Positions 54,583 through 63,402 of a stretch of 64,000 nucleotides of DNA are shown here, piece after piece. The notes beneath the pieces were generated by a model. That model worked only from the letters and a program-made list of their open reading frames with translations. It was not told where the DNA came from and did no database searches. Made by a program: the position numbers and the translations under genes. The stretch is from Microbacterium maritypicum MF109 (GTDB taxonomy: Bacteria; Actinomycetota; Actinomycetes; Actinomycetales; Microbacteriaceae), in the NCBI RefSeq assembly GCF_000455825.1, contig NZ_ATAO01000188.1, forward strand, positions 94,002 through 158,001. Reading direction: 5' to 3'. How positions within the stretch are numbered: position 1 is the stretch's first letter; every line of letters starts with the position of its first letter.

Positions 54583-54923
54583 CCTACCTCCAGCTCTCCG
54601 CCTGCTTCGTGGCTGTCGCCACGTTGGGCGGAATCGGGCTCGCGCTCGCCTCCCGCACGCGCGGCCCGCGCCCGCTCGCCGTGCTGCTGACCGTGGTCGT
54701 GCTGTTCGTGCTCACCGCGGCGTTCGATACCGCGATGATCGCGAGCGGCCTGTTCCACTATGCGCAGGATCCGCTGCTCGGCGTGCACGTCGGCCTGGCT
54801 CCGATCGAGGACTTCGCCTATCCGCTCGCGGGGGCGCTGCTCCTCCCGGCCCTGTGGACCGCGATGCGTGCCCGGCGGCGGGCGCACGATCGTCGACCGA
54901 TCGATGAGGAGACTTCACGATGA
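54579..54923 (+). CDS. crtYf: C50 carotenoid cyclase subunit
   Basis: A 114-residue membrane partner of CrtYe. After the first two helices it has FDTAMIASGLFHYAQDPLLG near residue 49 and LAPIEDFAYPLAGALLLPAL near 73, the lycopene-cyclase-domain signature. Both subunits should be needed for activity. Overlaps with crtYe and crtEb are each 4 nt. Confidence 0.93.
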   Translation: MTYLQLSACFVAVATLGGIGLALASRTRGPRPLAVLLTVVVLFVLTAAFDTAMIASGLFHYAQDPLLGVHVGLAPIEDFAYPLAGALLLPALWTAMRARRRAHDRRPIDEETSR

Positions 54924-55813
54924 GCACCGCCGCAGCTCCGCCGAGCAGCATCGGACGAGACATCGCCCAGATCATCCTGTCGTCGCGTCCGATCAGCTGG
55001 ATCAACACCGCCTTCCCCTTCGCCGCCGCCTACCTCCTCAGCACCCGCGAGATCGATCTGACATTCGTGATCGGCACGCTGTACTTCCTGATCCCCTACA
55101 ACCTCGCGATGTACGGGATCAACGATGTCTTCGACTACGCCTCCGATCTGGCGAACCCGCGCAAGGGCGGCATCGAAGGGGCTCTCCTCGCCCCTCGCAT
55201 CCATCGAGCGACGCTGTGGACGGCCGCGGCGACCAACATCCCTTTCCTGGTCTACCTCGTCGTGGTGGGAAACCCGGCGTCGTGGCTCTGGCTGACGGTC
55301 AGCGTGTTCGCGGTCATCGCCTACTCCGCGCCTGTCCTCCGATTCAAGGAGCGCCCGTTCCTGGATTCCGTCACCTCCAGTACGCACTTCGTGAGCCCCG
55401 CCATCGTCGGGCTCGCCCTGGCCGAGGCGCCCGTGACCGTCGGCGCGGCGATCACGCTCGGCGCCTTCTTCCTGTGGGGCATGGCCGCCCACGCCTTCGG
55501 AGCTGTGCAGGACATCGGCCCTGACCGGGAAGCCGGGATCTCGTCTATCGCGACGGTCATCGGCGCACGCGCGACGGTGCGACTGTCGGTGTCGCTGTGG
55601 GTGATCGCGGGGGCGGCGATGCTGCTGACCCCCTGGCCGGGCACGCTCGCCGCCGCCCTCGCGCTGCCCTACATCGTCAACGCGGCGCCGTGGTGGAACG
55701 TGACCGACGAGACCTCCGCCTCCACGAACCGCGCCTGGCGACGTTTCATCGCCCTGAACTACTTCGCCGGCTTCCTCGCGACGATGATCCTCATCCTCGC
55801 CTGGATCTCCTGA
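54920..55813 (+). CDS. crtEb: Lycopene elongase (UbiA-type prenyltransferase)
   Basis: A 297-residue membrane prenyltransferase that adds C5 units to lycopene, giving a C50 backbone such as flavuxanthin. The Asp-rich motif GINDVFDYASDLANPRKGG near residue 69 and a second AVQDIGPDREAGISS near 194 bind the prenyl diphosphate. About eight membrane helices are seen. Together with CrtYe/CrtYf it marks a decaprenoxanthin- or sarcinaxanthin-type pathway. Confidence 0.94.
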   Translation: MSTAAAPPSSIGRDIAQIILSSRPISWINTAFPFAAAYLLSTREIDLTFVIGTLYFLIPYNLAMYGINDVFDYASDLANPRKGGIEGALLAPRIHRATLWTAAATNIPFLVYLVVVGNPASWLWLTVSVFAVIAYSAPVLRFKERPFLDSVTSSTHFVSPAIVGLALAEAPVTVGAAITLGAFFLWGMAAHAFGAVQDIGPDREAGISSIATVIGARATVRLSVSLWVIAGAAMLLTPWPGTLAAALALPYIVNAAPWWNVTDETSASTNRAWRRFIALNYFAGFLATMILILAWIS

Positions 55814-55840
55814 CCCCCAGCTCCGCCCGAAAGGAACCCG

Positions 55841-58027
55841 ATGTCCCGCCCCGATGCCACGCCGACCCCGCCCGCGAGGGAGCGTTCACGACGACACTCC
55901 TGGGTGCGGATCTTCCTCCCCGTGGCGCTGATCCTCGTCTGGCTGGTGGGTGCCTCACTCGGAGGGCCCCTGTTCGGCAAGGTCGACGAGGTGTCCTCCA
56001 ACGAGCAGACGACCTACCTCCCCGAATCGGCGGATGCCACCCAGGTGCAGAAGCTTCTCGGGGAGTTCAACGACAGCGACTCCATCCCGGCGATCGCCGT
56101 GTTCACGTCCGACGACGCGCTCACGGCGTCGGAGATCGACGCGATCTCCGACGCCGTCGCGAATGCGCCGAAGGTGGAAGGCGTCGGCGACGAGGTCTCT
56201 CCGGCGCTCCCCTCCGATGACGGGCAGGCGGTGCAGGCGTTCATCCCGATCGACGCCGATGCCGAGCTCGCGGACGTGACGACGGCTCTCGGCGAGGAAC
56301 TGCGCGACGCGGTCCCCGACGGGGTCACCGTGTACATCACAGGACCCGCCGGCTTCAGCGCCGACCTGGTGGCCGGTTTCGCCGGCATCGACGGGCTGCT
56401 CCTCGGCGTCGCCCTCCTCGCGGTCCTCGTCATCCTGGTGCTGGTCTACCGATCGTTCCTCCTGCCACTCGTCGTGCTGTCGACGAGCCTGTTCGCCCTC
56501 TGCGTCGCTCTGCTCGTGGTGTGGTGGCTGGCGAAGTTCGAGGTGCTGCTGCTCAGCGGTCAGACACAGGGGATCCTCTTCATCCTCGTGATCGGCGCCG
56601 CCACCGATTACGCGCTGCTGTTCGTCGCGCGTTTCCGCGAGGAACTGCGCATCGCGCAGGACAAGGGAACGGCGGTCATGGCGGCATGGAAGGGCTCGGT
56701 CGAACCGATCGTCGCGTCGGGCGGCACCGTGATCGCCGGACTCCTCTGTCTGCTGCTCAGCGATCTGAAGTCGAACAGCACCCTGGGGCCGGTCGCGGCG
56801 ATCGGCATCGTGTTCGCGATGCTCTCGGCTCTCACCCTGTTGCCGTCGCTGCTGCTGCTCTTCGGCCGCGCGGTGTTCTGGCCGCGACGCCCCCGCTTCG
56901 AACCGGAGGTCGTCGCCGCCGAGCACGGCATGCGCACGACGGGCCTGTGGGCACGTCTCGCCGGCCTCATCAAGCGCCGCCCACGGGTGATCTGGATCGT
57001 GACGACGCTCGTGCTCCTGGCCGGGGCGGCGGGCATCACCCAGCTCGACGCCGATGGCGTGCCGCAGTCCGACCTGGTGCTCGGCGCGTCGGAGGCCCGT
57101 GACGGACAGGTCGCGCTCGGCGAGCACTTCCCCGGTGGATCCGGAAGCCCCGTATACGTGGTGGTGAAGGAGGATCGGCTGCAGGATGCGGCTGACGTCC
57201 TGCTCGCGAACGACGGTGTCGACGGGGTCTCCGTGACGGCCGCCGACTCGCCCAGCGGCAGCGCCCCCGTCACCGAGGACGGCATCTCGGCGATCGGAGC
57301 ACCCGGCACGCCCGCACCTGAGCCGACGACGGTCGACGGAGAGGTGCTCCTGCAGGGCACCCTGACCGATGCCGCCGACTCCGCCGCCGCCGCGTCGACC
57401 GTGCGCGAGCTGCGTGGCGAACTCGACGGCATGGGCGCGCTCGTAGGCGGTGTCACGGCCACGTCGATCGACACGAACGATGCATCGATCCACGACCGGA
57501 ACCTCATCATCCCGGTGATCCTCGTGGTGATCATGTTCATCCTGATGCTGCTGCTGCGGTCGATCCTCGCACCGGTGCTGCTGATCCTCACCACGGTGCT
57601 GTCCTTCGGCACGGCGATGGGGGTCTCCGCCCTCGTCTTCAACGGGATCTTCGCGTTCCCTGGCGCCGACCCCGCGGTTCCGCTCTTCGGGTTCGTGTTC
57701 CTCGTCGCGCTCGGCATCGACTACAACATCTTCCTCATGACGCGCGTCCGTGAGGAATCGAAGGCGCACGGGACGCGGGAGGGCATCCTGCGTGGGCTCT
57801 CGATCACGGGCGGGGTGATCACCTCGGCGGGTCTCGTCCTCGCCGCGACCTTCGCCGCACTGTCGGTGATCCCGATCCTCTTCCTCGTGCAGCTGGCCTT
57901 CATCGTGGCCTTCGGCGTGCTCCTCGACACCTTCGTCGCCCGCTCGCTGCTGGTTCCCGCCCTAACCTACGACATCGGCAAGGCCATCTGGTGGCCGTCG
58001 AAGCTGTGGCGGCGCGGAGAGGACTGA
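55841..58027 (+). CDS. MMPL-family RND transporter of the carotenoid operon
   Basis: A 728-residue RND-type exporter with two similar halves. Each half has one helix, an extracellular domain and a five- to six-helix bundle; the proton-relay region includes IGAATDYALLFVARFREELR near residue 249 and VALGIDYNIFLMTRVREESK near 623. It follows crtEb by 27 bp. In Corynebacterium glutamicum an MmpL-like gene also sits within the crt operon. Export of carotenoid or a lipid partner is inferred. Confidence 0.93.
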   Translation: MSRPDATPTPPARERSRRHSWVRIFLPVALILVWLVGASLGGPLFGKVDEVSSNEQTTYLPESADATQVQKLLGEFNDSDSIPAIAVFTSDDALTASEIDAISDAVANAPKVEGVGDEVSPALPSDDGQAVQAFIPIDADAELADVTTALGEELRDAVPDGVTVYITGPAGFSADLVAGFAGIDGLLLGVALLAVLVILVLVYRSFLLPLVVLSTSLFALCVALLVVWWLAKFEVLLLSGQTQGILFILVIGAATDYALLFVARFREELRIAQDKGTAVMAAWKGSVEPIVASGGTVIAGLLCLLLSDLKSNSTLGPVAAIGIVFAMLSALTLLPSLLLLFGRAVFWPRRPRFEPEVVAAEHGMRTTGLWARLAGLIKRRPRVIWIVTTLVLLAGAAGITQLDADGVPQSDLVLGASEARDGQVALGEHFPGGSGSPVYVVVKEDRLQDAADVLLANDGVDGVSVTAADSPSGSAPVTEDGISAIGAPGTPAPEPTTVDGEVLLQGTLTDAADSAAAASTVRELRGELDGMGALVGGVTATSIDTNDASIHDRNLIIPVILVVIMFILMLLLRSILAPVLLILTTVLSFGTAMGVSALVFNGIFAFPGADPAVPLFGFVFLVALGIDYNIFLMTRVREESKAHGTREGILRGLSITGGVITSAGLVLAATFAALSVIPILFLVQLAFIVAFGVLLDTFVARSLLVPALTYDIGKAIWWPSKLWRRGED

Positions 58028-58053
58028 GACGTAGCGGCGTGCATCCGGTCGCT

Positions 58054-58059
58054 TAGACT
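58054..58059 (+). promoter_or_regulatory. -10 hexamer TAGACT before tRNA-Arg
   Basis: TAGACT lies 8 nt before the mature tRNA 5' end and is a clear actinobacterial -10, giving the tRNA its own promoter. Confidence 0.55.
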
Positions 58060-58067
58060 GGGTGCAC

Positions 58068-58140
58068 GCCCTCGTAGCTCAGGGGATAGAGCAGCCCTCT
58101 CCTAAAGGGCAGGTCGCAGGTTCGAATCCTGTCGCGGGCA
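58068..58140 (+). tRNA. tRNA-Arg (CCT anticodon)
   Basis: The 73-nt cloverleaf has D stem GCTC/GAGC, anticodon stem GCCCT/AGGGC with loop CTCCTAA (anticodon CCT, reading AGG), T stem GCAGG/CCTGT and TTCGAAT. The acceptor GCCCTCG/CGCGGGC carries one U-C mismatch at the fifth pair. CCA is not encoded. Confidence 0.95.
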
Positions 58141-58141
58141 C

Positions 58142-58186
58142 GACGTCGAAGAGGGGCCATCCGAAGGGTGGCCCCTCTTCGACGTC
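58142..58186. terminator. 18-bp bidirectional hairpin
   Basis: Arms 58142-58159 and 58169-58186 are perfect complements of 18 nt with a 9-nt loop. The hairpin fills the gap between tRNA-Arg and the stop of the opposing HNH gene and serves both. Confidence 0.85.
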
Positions 58187-58684
58187 TCAGGCGGCGAGCG
58201 CCAGGTAGGGCTCCCACCGTGGATCGCTGCGTTCGGTCCCCCGCACCGTCCAGGCGGTGCCGTGCGGAGGACGCGGAGTGAAGCGCAACTGCCAGCGCAT
58301 CTCCTGCGGTGTGCGATCGCTCTTGACGTTGTTGCAACGGAGGCAGCAGGCGACAAGGTTCTCCCAGGAGTCCACTCCCCCGCGCGAACGCGGCAGCACG
58401 TGATCGATCGTCGATGCCGCCTTGCCGCAGTAACCGCAGCGGTGGTTGTCGCGGCGCAGCACACCGCGACGCGTGACCGGCACGCGCCTGCTCGTCGGAA
58501 CCCGCACATAACGCGCCAGGATGATGACCGCCGGGCGATCGTAGACGCCGTGGGTGCCCCAGACGGGGTCTTCCTCCACGCGTTCGATCACGGTCGCCTT
58601 GTCGTTCATCACCAGCACCAGGGCTCGTTTGAACGACACGATCGCGAGCGGTTCGTATCCGGCATTCAGGACCAGTGTGCGCAT
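58187..58684 (-). CDS. HNH endonuclease
   Basis: A 165-residue nuclease of a family conserved in actinobacteria. The core is RDNHRCGYCGKAASTIDHVL near residue 78 with the HNH His, then RSRGGVDSWENLVACCLRCN with the Asn and second His-equivalent, and two CxxC zinc pairs (CGYC and CLRC). The N-terminal ~60 residues (LVLNAGYEPLAIVSFKRALV) are a conserved part. Role unknown. Confidence 0.93.
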   Translation of the reverse strand: MRTLVLNAGYEPLAIVSFKRALVLVMNDKATVIERVEEDPVWGTHGVYDRPAVIILARYVRVPTSRRVPVTRRGVLRRDNHRCGYCGKAASTIDHVLPRSRGGVDSWENLVACCLRCNNVKSDRTPQEMRWQLRFTPRPPHGTAWTVRGTERSDPRWEPYLALAA

Positions 58685-58771
58685 TCGTCATCCTCTCGAT
58701 CCGCCGGGACGGCTTCCCGGCACTCTCGACTCACACGAGGTCGTGCAGGAGGCAGATCGAACGCGGGGACG

Positions 58772-58802
58772 AAAAAAGGCGCCGTCTAAAGACAGCGCCT
58801 TT
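58772..58802 (-). terminator. Rho-independent terminator for the M23 gene
   Basis: On the minus strand AAAGGCGC and GCGCCTTT form the stem, with an inner GTCT/AGAC extension, and a run of T follows (CCTTTTTTC). It lies 190 bp beyond the M23 peptidase stop. The rest of 58685-58993 holds no visible gene. Confidence 0.75.
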
Positions 58803-58993
58803 CGCGCACGGCAACGCCGTGGCATCCCTGCGGGCTATGCAGAAGGACGTGACGACCGAGGGCATCCATGGTTCGGATGGTCGGTATTCGCTCCATCAGC
58901 CTCTCCCACCTGTACGACAACGGGATCAGGCTAACCCATCCCCCTGGGTGCAGGGCGAAACGGCGGATGAATGGAAGGAGGCGTGTCCGGAAA

Positions 58994-59815
58994 TCAGCCG
59001 GCGTTGACGGAGAGCCAGGACATCGGCTCGACGAGTCCGCCGTTGATCCAGACCTCGAAGTGGAGGTGGTTCGCGGTCGAGCGACCGGTGCTGCCGACGT
59101 AGCCGATCAGCTGTCCGGCGGAGACCGTCTGGCCGACCTGTACCTGACGCGAACCGTAGAGCATGTGGCCGTACGTGGTCTGCAGACGCTGGCCACCCAC
59201 GACGCTGTCGAGCATCACGGCCACGCCGTAGCCGCCGATGCTCTCTGCGGAGGCGCGGACCACACCGGCGGCAGCCGCATAGATCGGGGTGCCGGCCGGG
59301 GCGAGCATGTCGGCACCGTTGTGCCCACCGCCCACGGTACGGCTGACGTTCCACGATCCCATCGGAAGCGGATAGCGCACCTCACCCGATCCCGGCGACG
59401 TGAGCGCGTAGCCCGCGGTGTTGAAGCGGGAGGAAGTCGATGCGGTGGAAGCGGCAGCGGCAGCGGCACGGGCGGCAGCAGCCTCTTCTGCCTTCTTCTT
59501 CGCGATCTCCTCGGGAGTCGTCGCACTGAACGTGCCGCGAGCGAGCGGCGCCGCGGTGGCCTGGGAGGCGACGACGAGCGACTGTGCGTCGACGGCAGCG
59601 AGCTGCTGCACGGTCGTCGGCGCAGCCTCGCTCGGCTTCGACGAGGCGAAAGCGGGCAGGGCGATGCCGGCGACGAGTGCTCCGACGGCCCCGAAGATGG
59701 CGATGGATCGGAGTGGCTTGACGGCCTTGCGAGCACTCACCCTCGCGCCGGTGCGGCGGGCGGGTACGCGGTCTTCAGATGTCTTCTTCGCGGGCGGTTC
59801 GATGTCTGCGGCCAA
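58994..59815 (-). CDS. M23-family (LytM-like) peptidase
   Basis: A 273-residue exported wall hydrolase. TTG at 59815 is preferred because AGGAGG stands 8 nt before it; a GTG at 59839 is possible. A basic head precedes a transmembrane or signal helix (about 37-56), then an Ala-rich, Lys/Glu-rich coiled-coil-like linker, and the M23 domain with zinc ligands in GGGHNGADMLAP near residue 164 and ANHLHFEVWING near 247. It cuts peptidoglycan cross-links. A long leader with MtrA-like repeats lies upstream. Confidence 0.92.
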   Translation of the reverse strand: MAADIEPPAKKTSEDRVPARRTGARVSARKAVKPLRSIAIFGAVGALVAGIALPAFASSKPSEAAPTTVQQLAAVDAQSLVVASQATAAPLARGTFSATTPEEIAKKKAEEAAAARAAAAAASTASTSSRFNTAGYALTSPGSGEVRYPLPMGSWNVSRTVGGGHNGADMLAPAGTPIYAAAAGVVRASAESIGGYGVAVMLDSVVGGQRLQTTYGHMLYGSRQVQVGQTVSAGQLIGYVGSTGRSTANHLHFEVWINGGLVEPMSWLSVNAG

Positions 59816-59995
59816 AACTTGGTCCTCCTGGGCCCTCACGCTGTTCGGGTCAGCGCTGGCTCGTCGGCACTCTGCTCTCGTGGCACGAATGTAGCTCGGG
59901 TACTTTGTGCGTTCCTGCCGTGAAGACGACGAGCCTGGAAGGCGATCTTCGCGGGTTCATCTCCAGCGGGCTTCTTCGCTGGCGACTTGACCGAG

Positions 59996-60022
59996 GTTAC
60001 CGGAAGATAACGATCATGTCAC
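59996..60022 (-). promoter_or_regulatory. Three MtrA-like repeats upstream of the M23 gene
   Basis: Read on the minus strand, GTGAC, GTTAT and GTAAC follow each other with exact 6-nt spacers, an 11-bp period. This matches the known MtrA pattern of GTAAC direct repeats spaced by 6 nt, and MtrA controls wall hydrolases in actinobacteria. About 180 bp separate the site from the start, a long leader in which no known riboswitch was recognised. Confidence 0.5.
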
Positions 60023-60101
60023 CCTGGGAAACTGGCAATCCTCGCAGAAGCCCGCGACGCCCCGTCTCCGTGGCGGTGTCGCACCCGGTTTCCGCGCGGG
60101 A

Positions 60102-60803
60102 TCAGGCCGGTTCGCCCACCAGGAAGATGTGCGATGCCAGCTCCACCGGGAGCTCGAGGCCGTCTTCCTTGCCGTCCATCTGGATGAGCACGTAACCCTC
60201 GCTGAAGCGGAAGTCGCCGTGCGCTCCGGGAACGACTCCCGCATCGCGCAGCTGCTCGAGAAGCTCGGGATCGACCTGCGCGGGCTCGGCGAGACGACGG
60301 ACCGTGCCCTCGACCGGTTCCCCCGCCGCATTGAGACGCTGGACGAGACCGATGACCCCCTCGTCGAAGGTGCGCGCCGGCACGTCGCCGAGCTGGTCGA
60401 GACCGGGGATCGGGTTGCCGTACGGCGATTCCGTCGGGTGTCCGAGCAGCTCGACCAGGCGACGTTCCACCTGCTCGCTCATCACGTGCTCCCACCGGCA
60501 GGCCTCTTCATGCACGAACGCCCAGTCGAGTCCGATCACATCGGAGAGCAGACGCTCGGCGAGACGGTGCTTGCGCATCACGTCGACCGCCTTGCGACGG
60601 CCGGCGTCGGTGAGCTCGAGCGTGCGGTCTTCCGAGACGATGACGAGCCCGTCGCGCTCCATCCGACCGACGGTCTGCGACACGGTCGGCCCCGAGTGGC
60701 CGAGGCGCTCGGAGATGCGCGCGCGCAGCGGCACGATGTTCTCCTCCTCGAGTTCGAGGATGGTGCGGAGGTACATCTCCGTGGTGTCGATCAGGTCGGT
60801 CAT
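60102..60803 (-). CDS. DtxR/IdeR-family metal-dependent regulator
   Basis: A 233-residue iron- or manganese-dependent repressor. The winged helix TTEMYLRTILELEEENIVPL with LGHSGPTVSQTVGRMERDGL near 35, the dimerisation and metal domain with EEACRWEHVMSEQVE near residue 98 (Cys, Glu and His ligands), and a C-terminal SH3-like domain are present. The Cys form favours iron (IdeR-like) over manganese (MntR). A half-conserved iron box lies just upstream, suggesting autoregulation. Confidence 0.94.
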   Translation of the reverse strand: MTDLIDTTEMYLRTILELEEENIVPLRARISERLGHSGPTVSQTVGRMERDGLVIVSEDRTLELTDAGRRKAVDVMRKHRLAERLLSDVIGLDWAFVHEEACRWEHVMSEQVERRLVELLGHPTESPYGNPIPGLDQLGDVPARTFDEGVIGLVQRLNAAGEPVEGTVRRLAEPAQVDPELLEQLRDAGVVPGAHGDFRFSEGYVLIQMDGKEDGLELPVELASHIFLVGEPA

Positions 60804-60823
60804 GTGCAGGCCCTCCGAGGTTC

Positions 60824-60840
60824 TTAGGCAAGCCTACATT
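60824..60840. promoter_or_regulatory. DtxR/IdeR-box-like site
   Basis: TTAGGCAAGCCTACATT agrees with the left two thirds of the consensus TTAGGTTAGSCTAACCTAA (12 of 19 positions) and lies 21 bp before the regulator's start. It also overlaps a TAGGCT hexamer on the minus strand. Confidence 0.5.
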
Positions 60841-60894
60841 CCCGGACCGACATCGGACTCGCTGCGGTCCGGAGACATGCCGGGCGCCCCCTAG

Positions 60895-62016
<1,122 letters not shown>

Positions 62017-62026
62017 GCGCCCGGCG

Positions 62027-62635
62027 TCACTCCTCCTCGTCGACCTCGCCGGCGTCCTCATCGAGGGCGTCGGCGTCGTCGTCGGACTCTTCGTCTTCCG
62101 ACTCTTCGTCTTCCGACTCTTCGTCGTCGGCGGCGCCCTCATCGAGTTCGTCGATGTCGACGCCGTCCAGGTCGCCGGCGTGCAGGATGTCGGCTTCACC
62201 GTCGTCATCGTCATCGTCGAGGTCGTCGTCCTCGAGGACACCGTCCCCGTCGGCGTCGAGCGCTTCCTCGCCGGCTGCGTCGTCCCCGGCGGCCGCGGCC
62301 GCCTCGGCGAGTTCGACCTGATGCGCGCGGTACTCGGCGAGACGCTCGGCCCACGGCACCCACTCCGGGGCCAGGAGAGCGCCGTCACCCGGAAGGAGCT
62401 CGACCTCGAGTACCGTCGGCTCCTCGCCTTCGACGCGAGCGACGGTCACCGTCCAGTACCACCCCGGGTAGCCGGCGAGCCGGTTCTCGAAGCGCAGCGA
62501 CACCGACCCGTCGTCCTCGGCGAGATATCCGGCGGCGGGGCCGACGGTGGACGCCGGAGTGATCTCGGCCAGCGCGGCCAGCGCGAGATCATGGGCGTCG
62601 AGAAGACGCGCGTCGGCGTCAGGCTTCGAGGTCAT
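62027..62635 (-). CDS. DUF3027 domain protein with acidic tail
   Basis: A 202-residue protein. The first ~120 residues fit the DUF3027 family (GYPGWYWTVTVARV near 56, LLAPEWVPWAERL near 84); the last ~70 are nearly all Asp, Glu and Ala, a highly acidic disordered tail. Function unknown. The ATG at 62635 overlaps the cold-shock gene by 17 nt, so the two are coupled; a farther ATG at 62698 lies inside that gene. Confidence 0.9.
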   Translation of the reverse strand: MTSKPDADARLLDAHDLALAALAEITPASTVGPAAGYLAEDDGSVSLRFENRLAGYPGWYWTVTVARVEGEEPTVLEVELLPGDGALLAPEWVPWAERLAEYRAHQVELAEAAAAAGDDAAGEEALDADGDGVLEDDDLDDDDDDGEADILHAGDLDGVDIDELDEGAADDEESEDEESEDEESDDDADALDEDAGEVDEEE

Positions 62636-62999
62636 CAGCGACCTTGCGCAGGACGGCCGCGATCTTGCGACCCTGAGCGGAGGAGGGGTAACGTCCACGG
62701 CGCAGATCCCCGCCGATGCCGTCGAGGAGCTTCACGAGGTCCTCGACGATGATGGCCATGTCGTCGGCCGGCTTGCGCTTGGCCTTCGAGAGGCTGGGCG
62801 GCGCTTCGAGCACACGTACCGACAGCGCCTGCAGCCCGCGCTTGCCGTCGGCCACGCCGAACTCCACGCGCGCACCGGCCTTCACCGCGGTGCCGGCAGG
62901 CATCGCGGAGGCGTGCAGGAAGACGTCCTGGCCGTCATCGCTGGCGATGAAGCCGAAACCCTTGTCTTCGTCGTAGAACCTGACCTTGCCGGTGGGCAT
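62619..62999 (-). CDS. Cold-shock-domain protein with C-terminal extension
   Basis: A 126-residue protein. Residues 1-65 are a CSD with RNP1 (EDKGFGFIA) and RNP2 (DVFLHASA), which bind single-stranded nucleic acid. The remaining ~60 residues (KAKRKPADDMAIIVEDLVKL, then RRGRYPSSAQGRKIAAVLRK) are a helical extension found in longer actinobacterial CspB-like proteins. It is followed by the coupled DUF3027 gene. Confidence 0.94.
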   Translation of the reverse strand: MPTGKVRFYDEDKGFGFIASDDGQDVFLHASAMPAGTAVKAGARVEFGVADGKRGLQALSVRVLEAPPSLSKAKRKPADDMAIIVEDLVKLLDGIGGDLRRGRYPSSAQGRKIAAVLRKVADDLEA

Positions 63000-63116
63000 G
63001 GGAGAACCTCGCTGAGATCGATATGCAGAACAGTGGACGCGCTCGTGCGCGTGCCCCCAGCCTACCGGTCGCGGCGCGCGCAGAGCAGAAGCCTCAGTGC
63101 GAGTAGGCTGATGCGG

Positions 63117-63392
63117 ATGAGCACGCAGAACTCGGAACCGGAGGTTCCCATCCGCCGGCTGGATCGCATCCTGGCGTTCACCGCGCTCGGAATCGCCGCC
63201 GCGTCAGTGGTGTGCTTCTTCGCGATCATCATCGGCACGGCGCTCGGGATGGGGCAGGCCGCATTCGGCGAGGGTATCTGGCCCGTGATCGCCGCGATCC
63301 CCTATTGGGGACTGCCGGTGGCGTTCCTCATGATCATCACGCTCCTGACGATGAGCTTCATCCGGAAGGGCCGCGCGTCGTCGCGTTCCTGA
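63117..63392 (+). CDS. Small membrane protein
   Basis: A 91-residue protein with two hydrophobic segments (about residues 20-46 and 56-78) and a basic tail. It has no recognised domain; relatives are often misnamed multidrug ABC transporter ATPase. ATG at 63117 is preferred since TAGGCT ends 7 nt upstream; an ATG at 63111 is possible. It is divergent from the cold-shock gene. Confidence 0.82.
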   Translation: MSTQNSEPEVPIRRLDRILAFTALGIAAASVVCFFAIIIGTALGMGQAAFGEGIWPVIAAIPYWGLPVAFLMIITLLTMSFIRKGRASSRS

Positions 63393-63402
63393 GGCCACGC
63401 CC

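Noticed and set aside
59816..60101. A ydaO/c-di-AMP riboswitch before the M23 gene
   Set aside because: The leader length and gene type fit, but the conserved sequence blocks of that riboswitch could not be found by eye.
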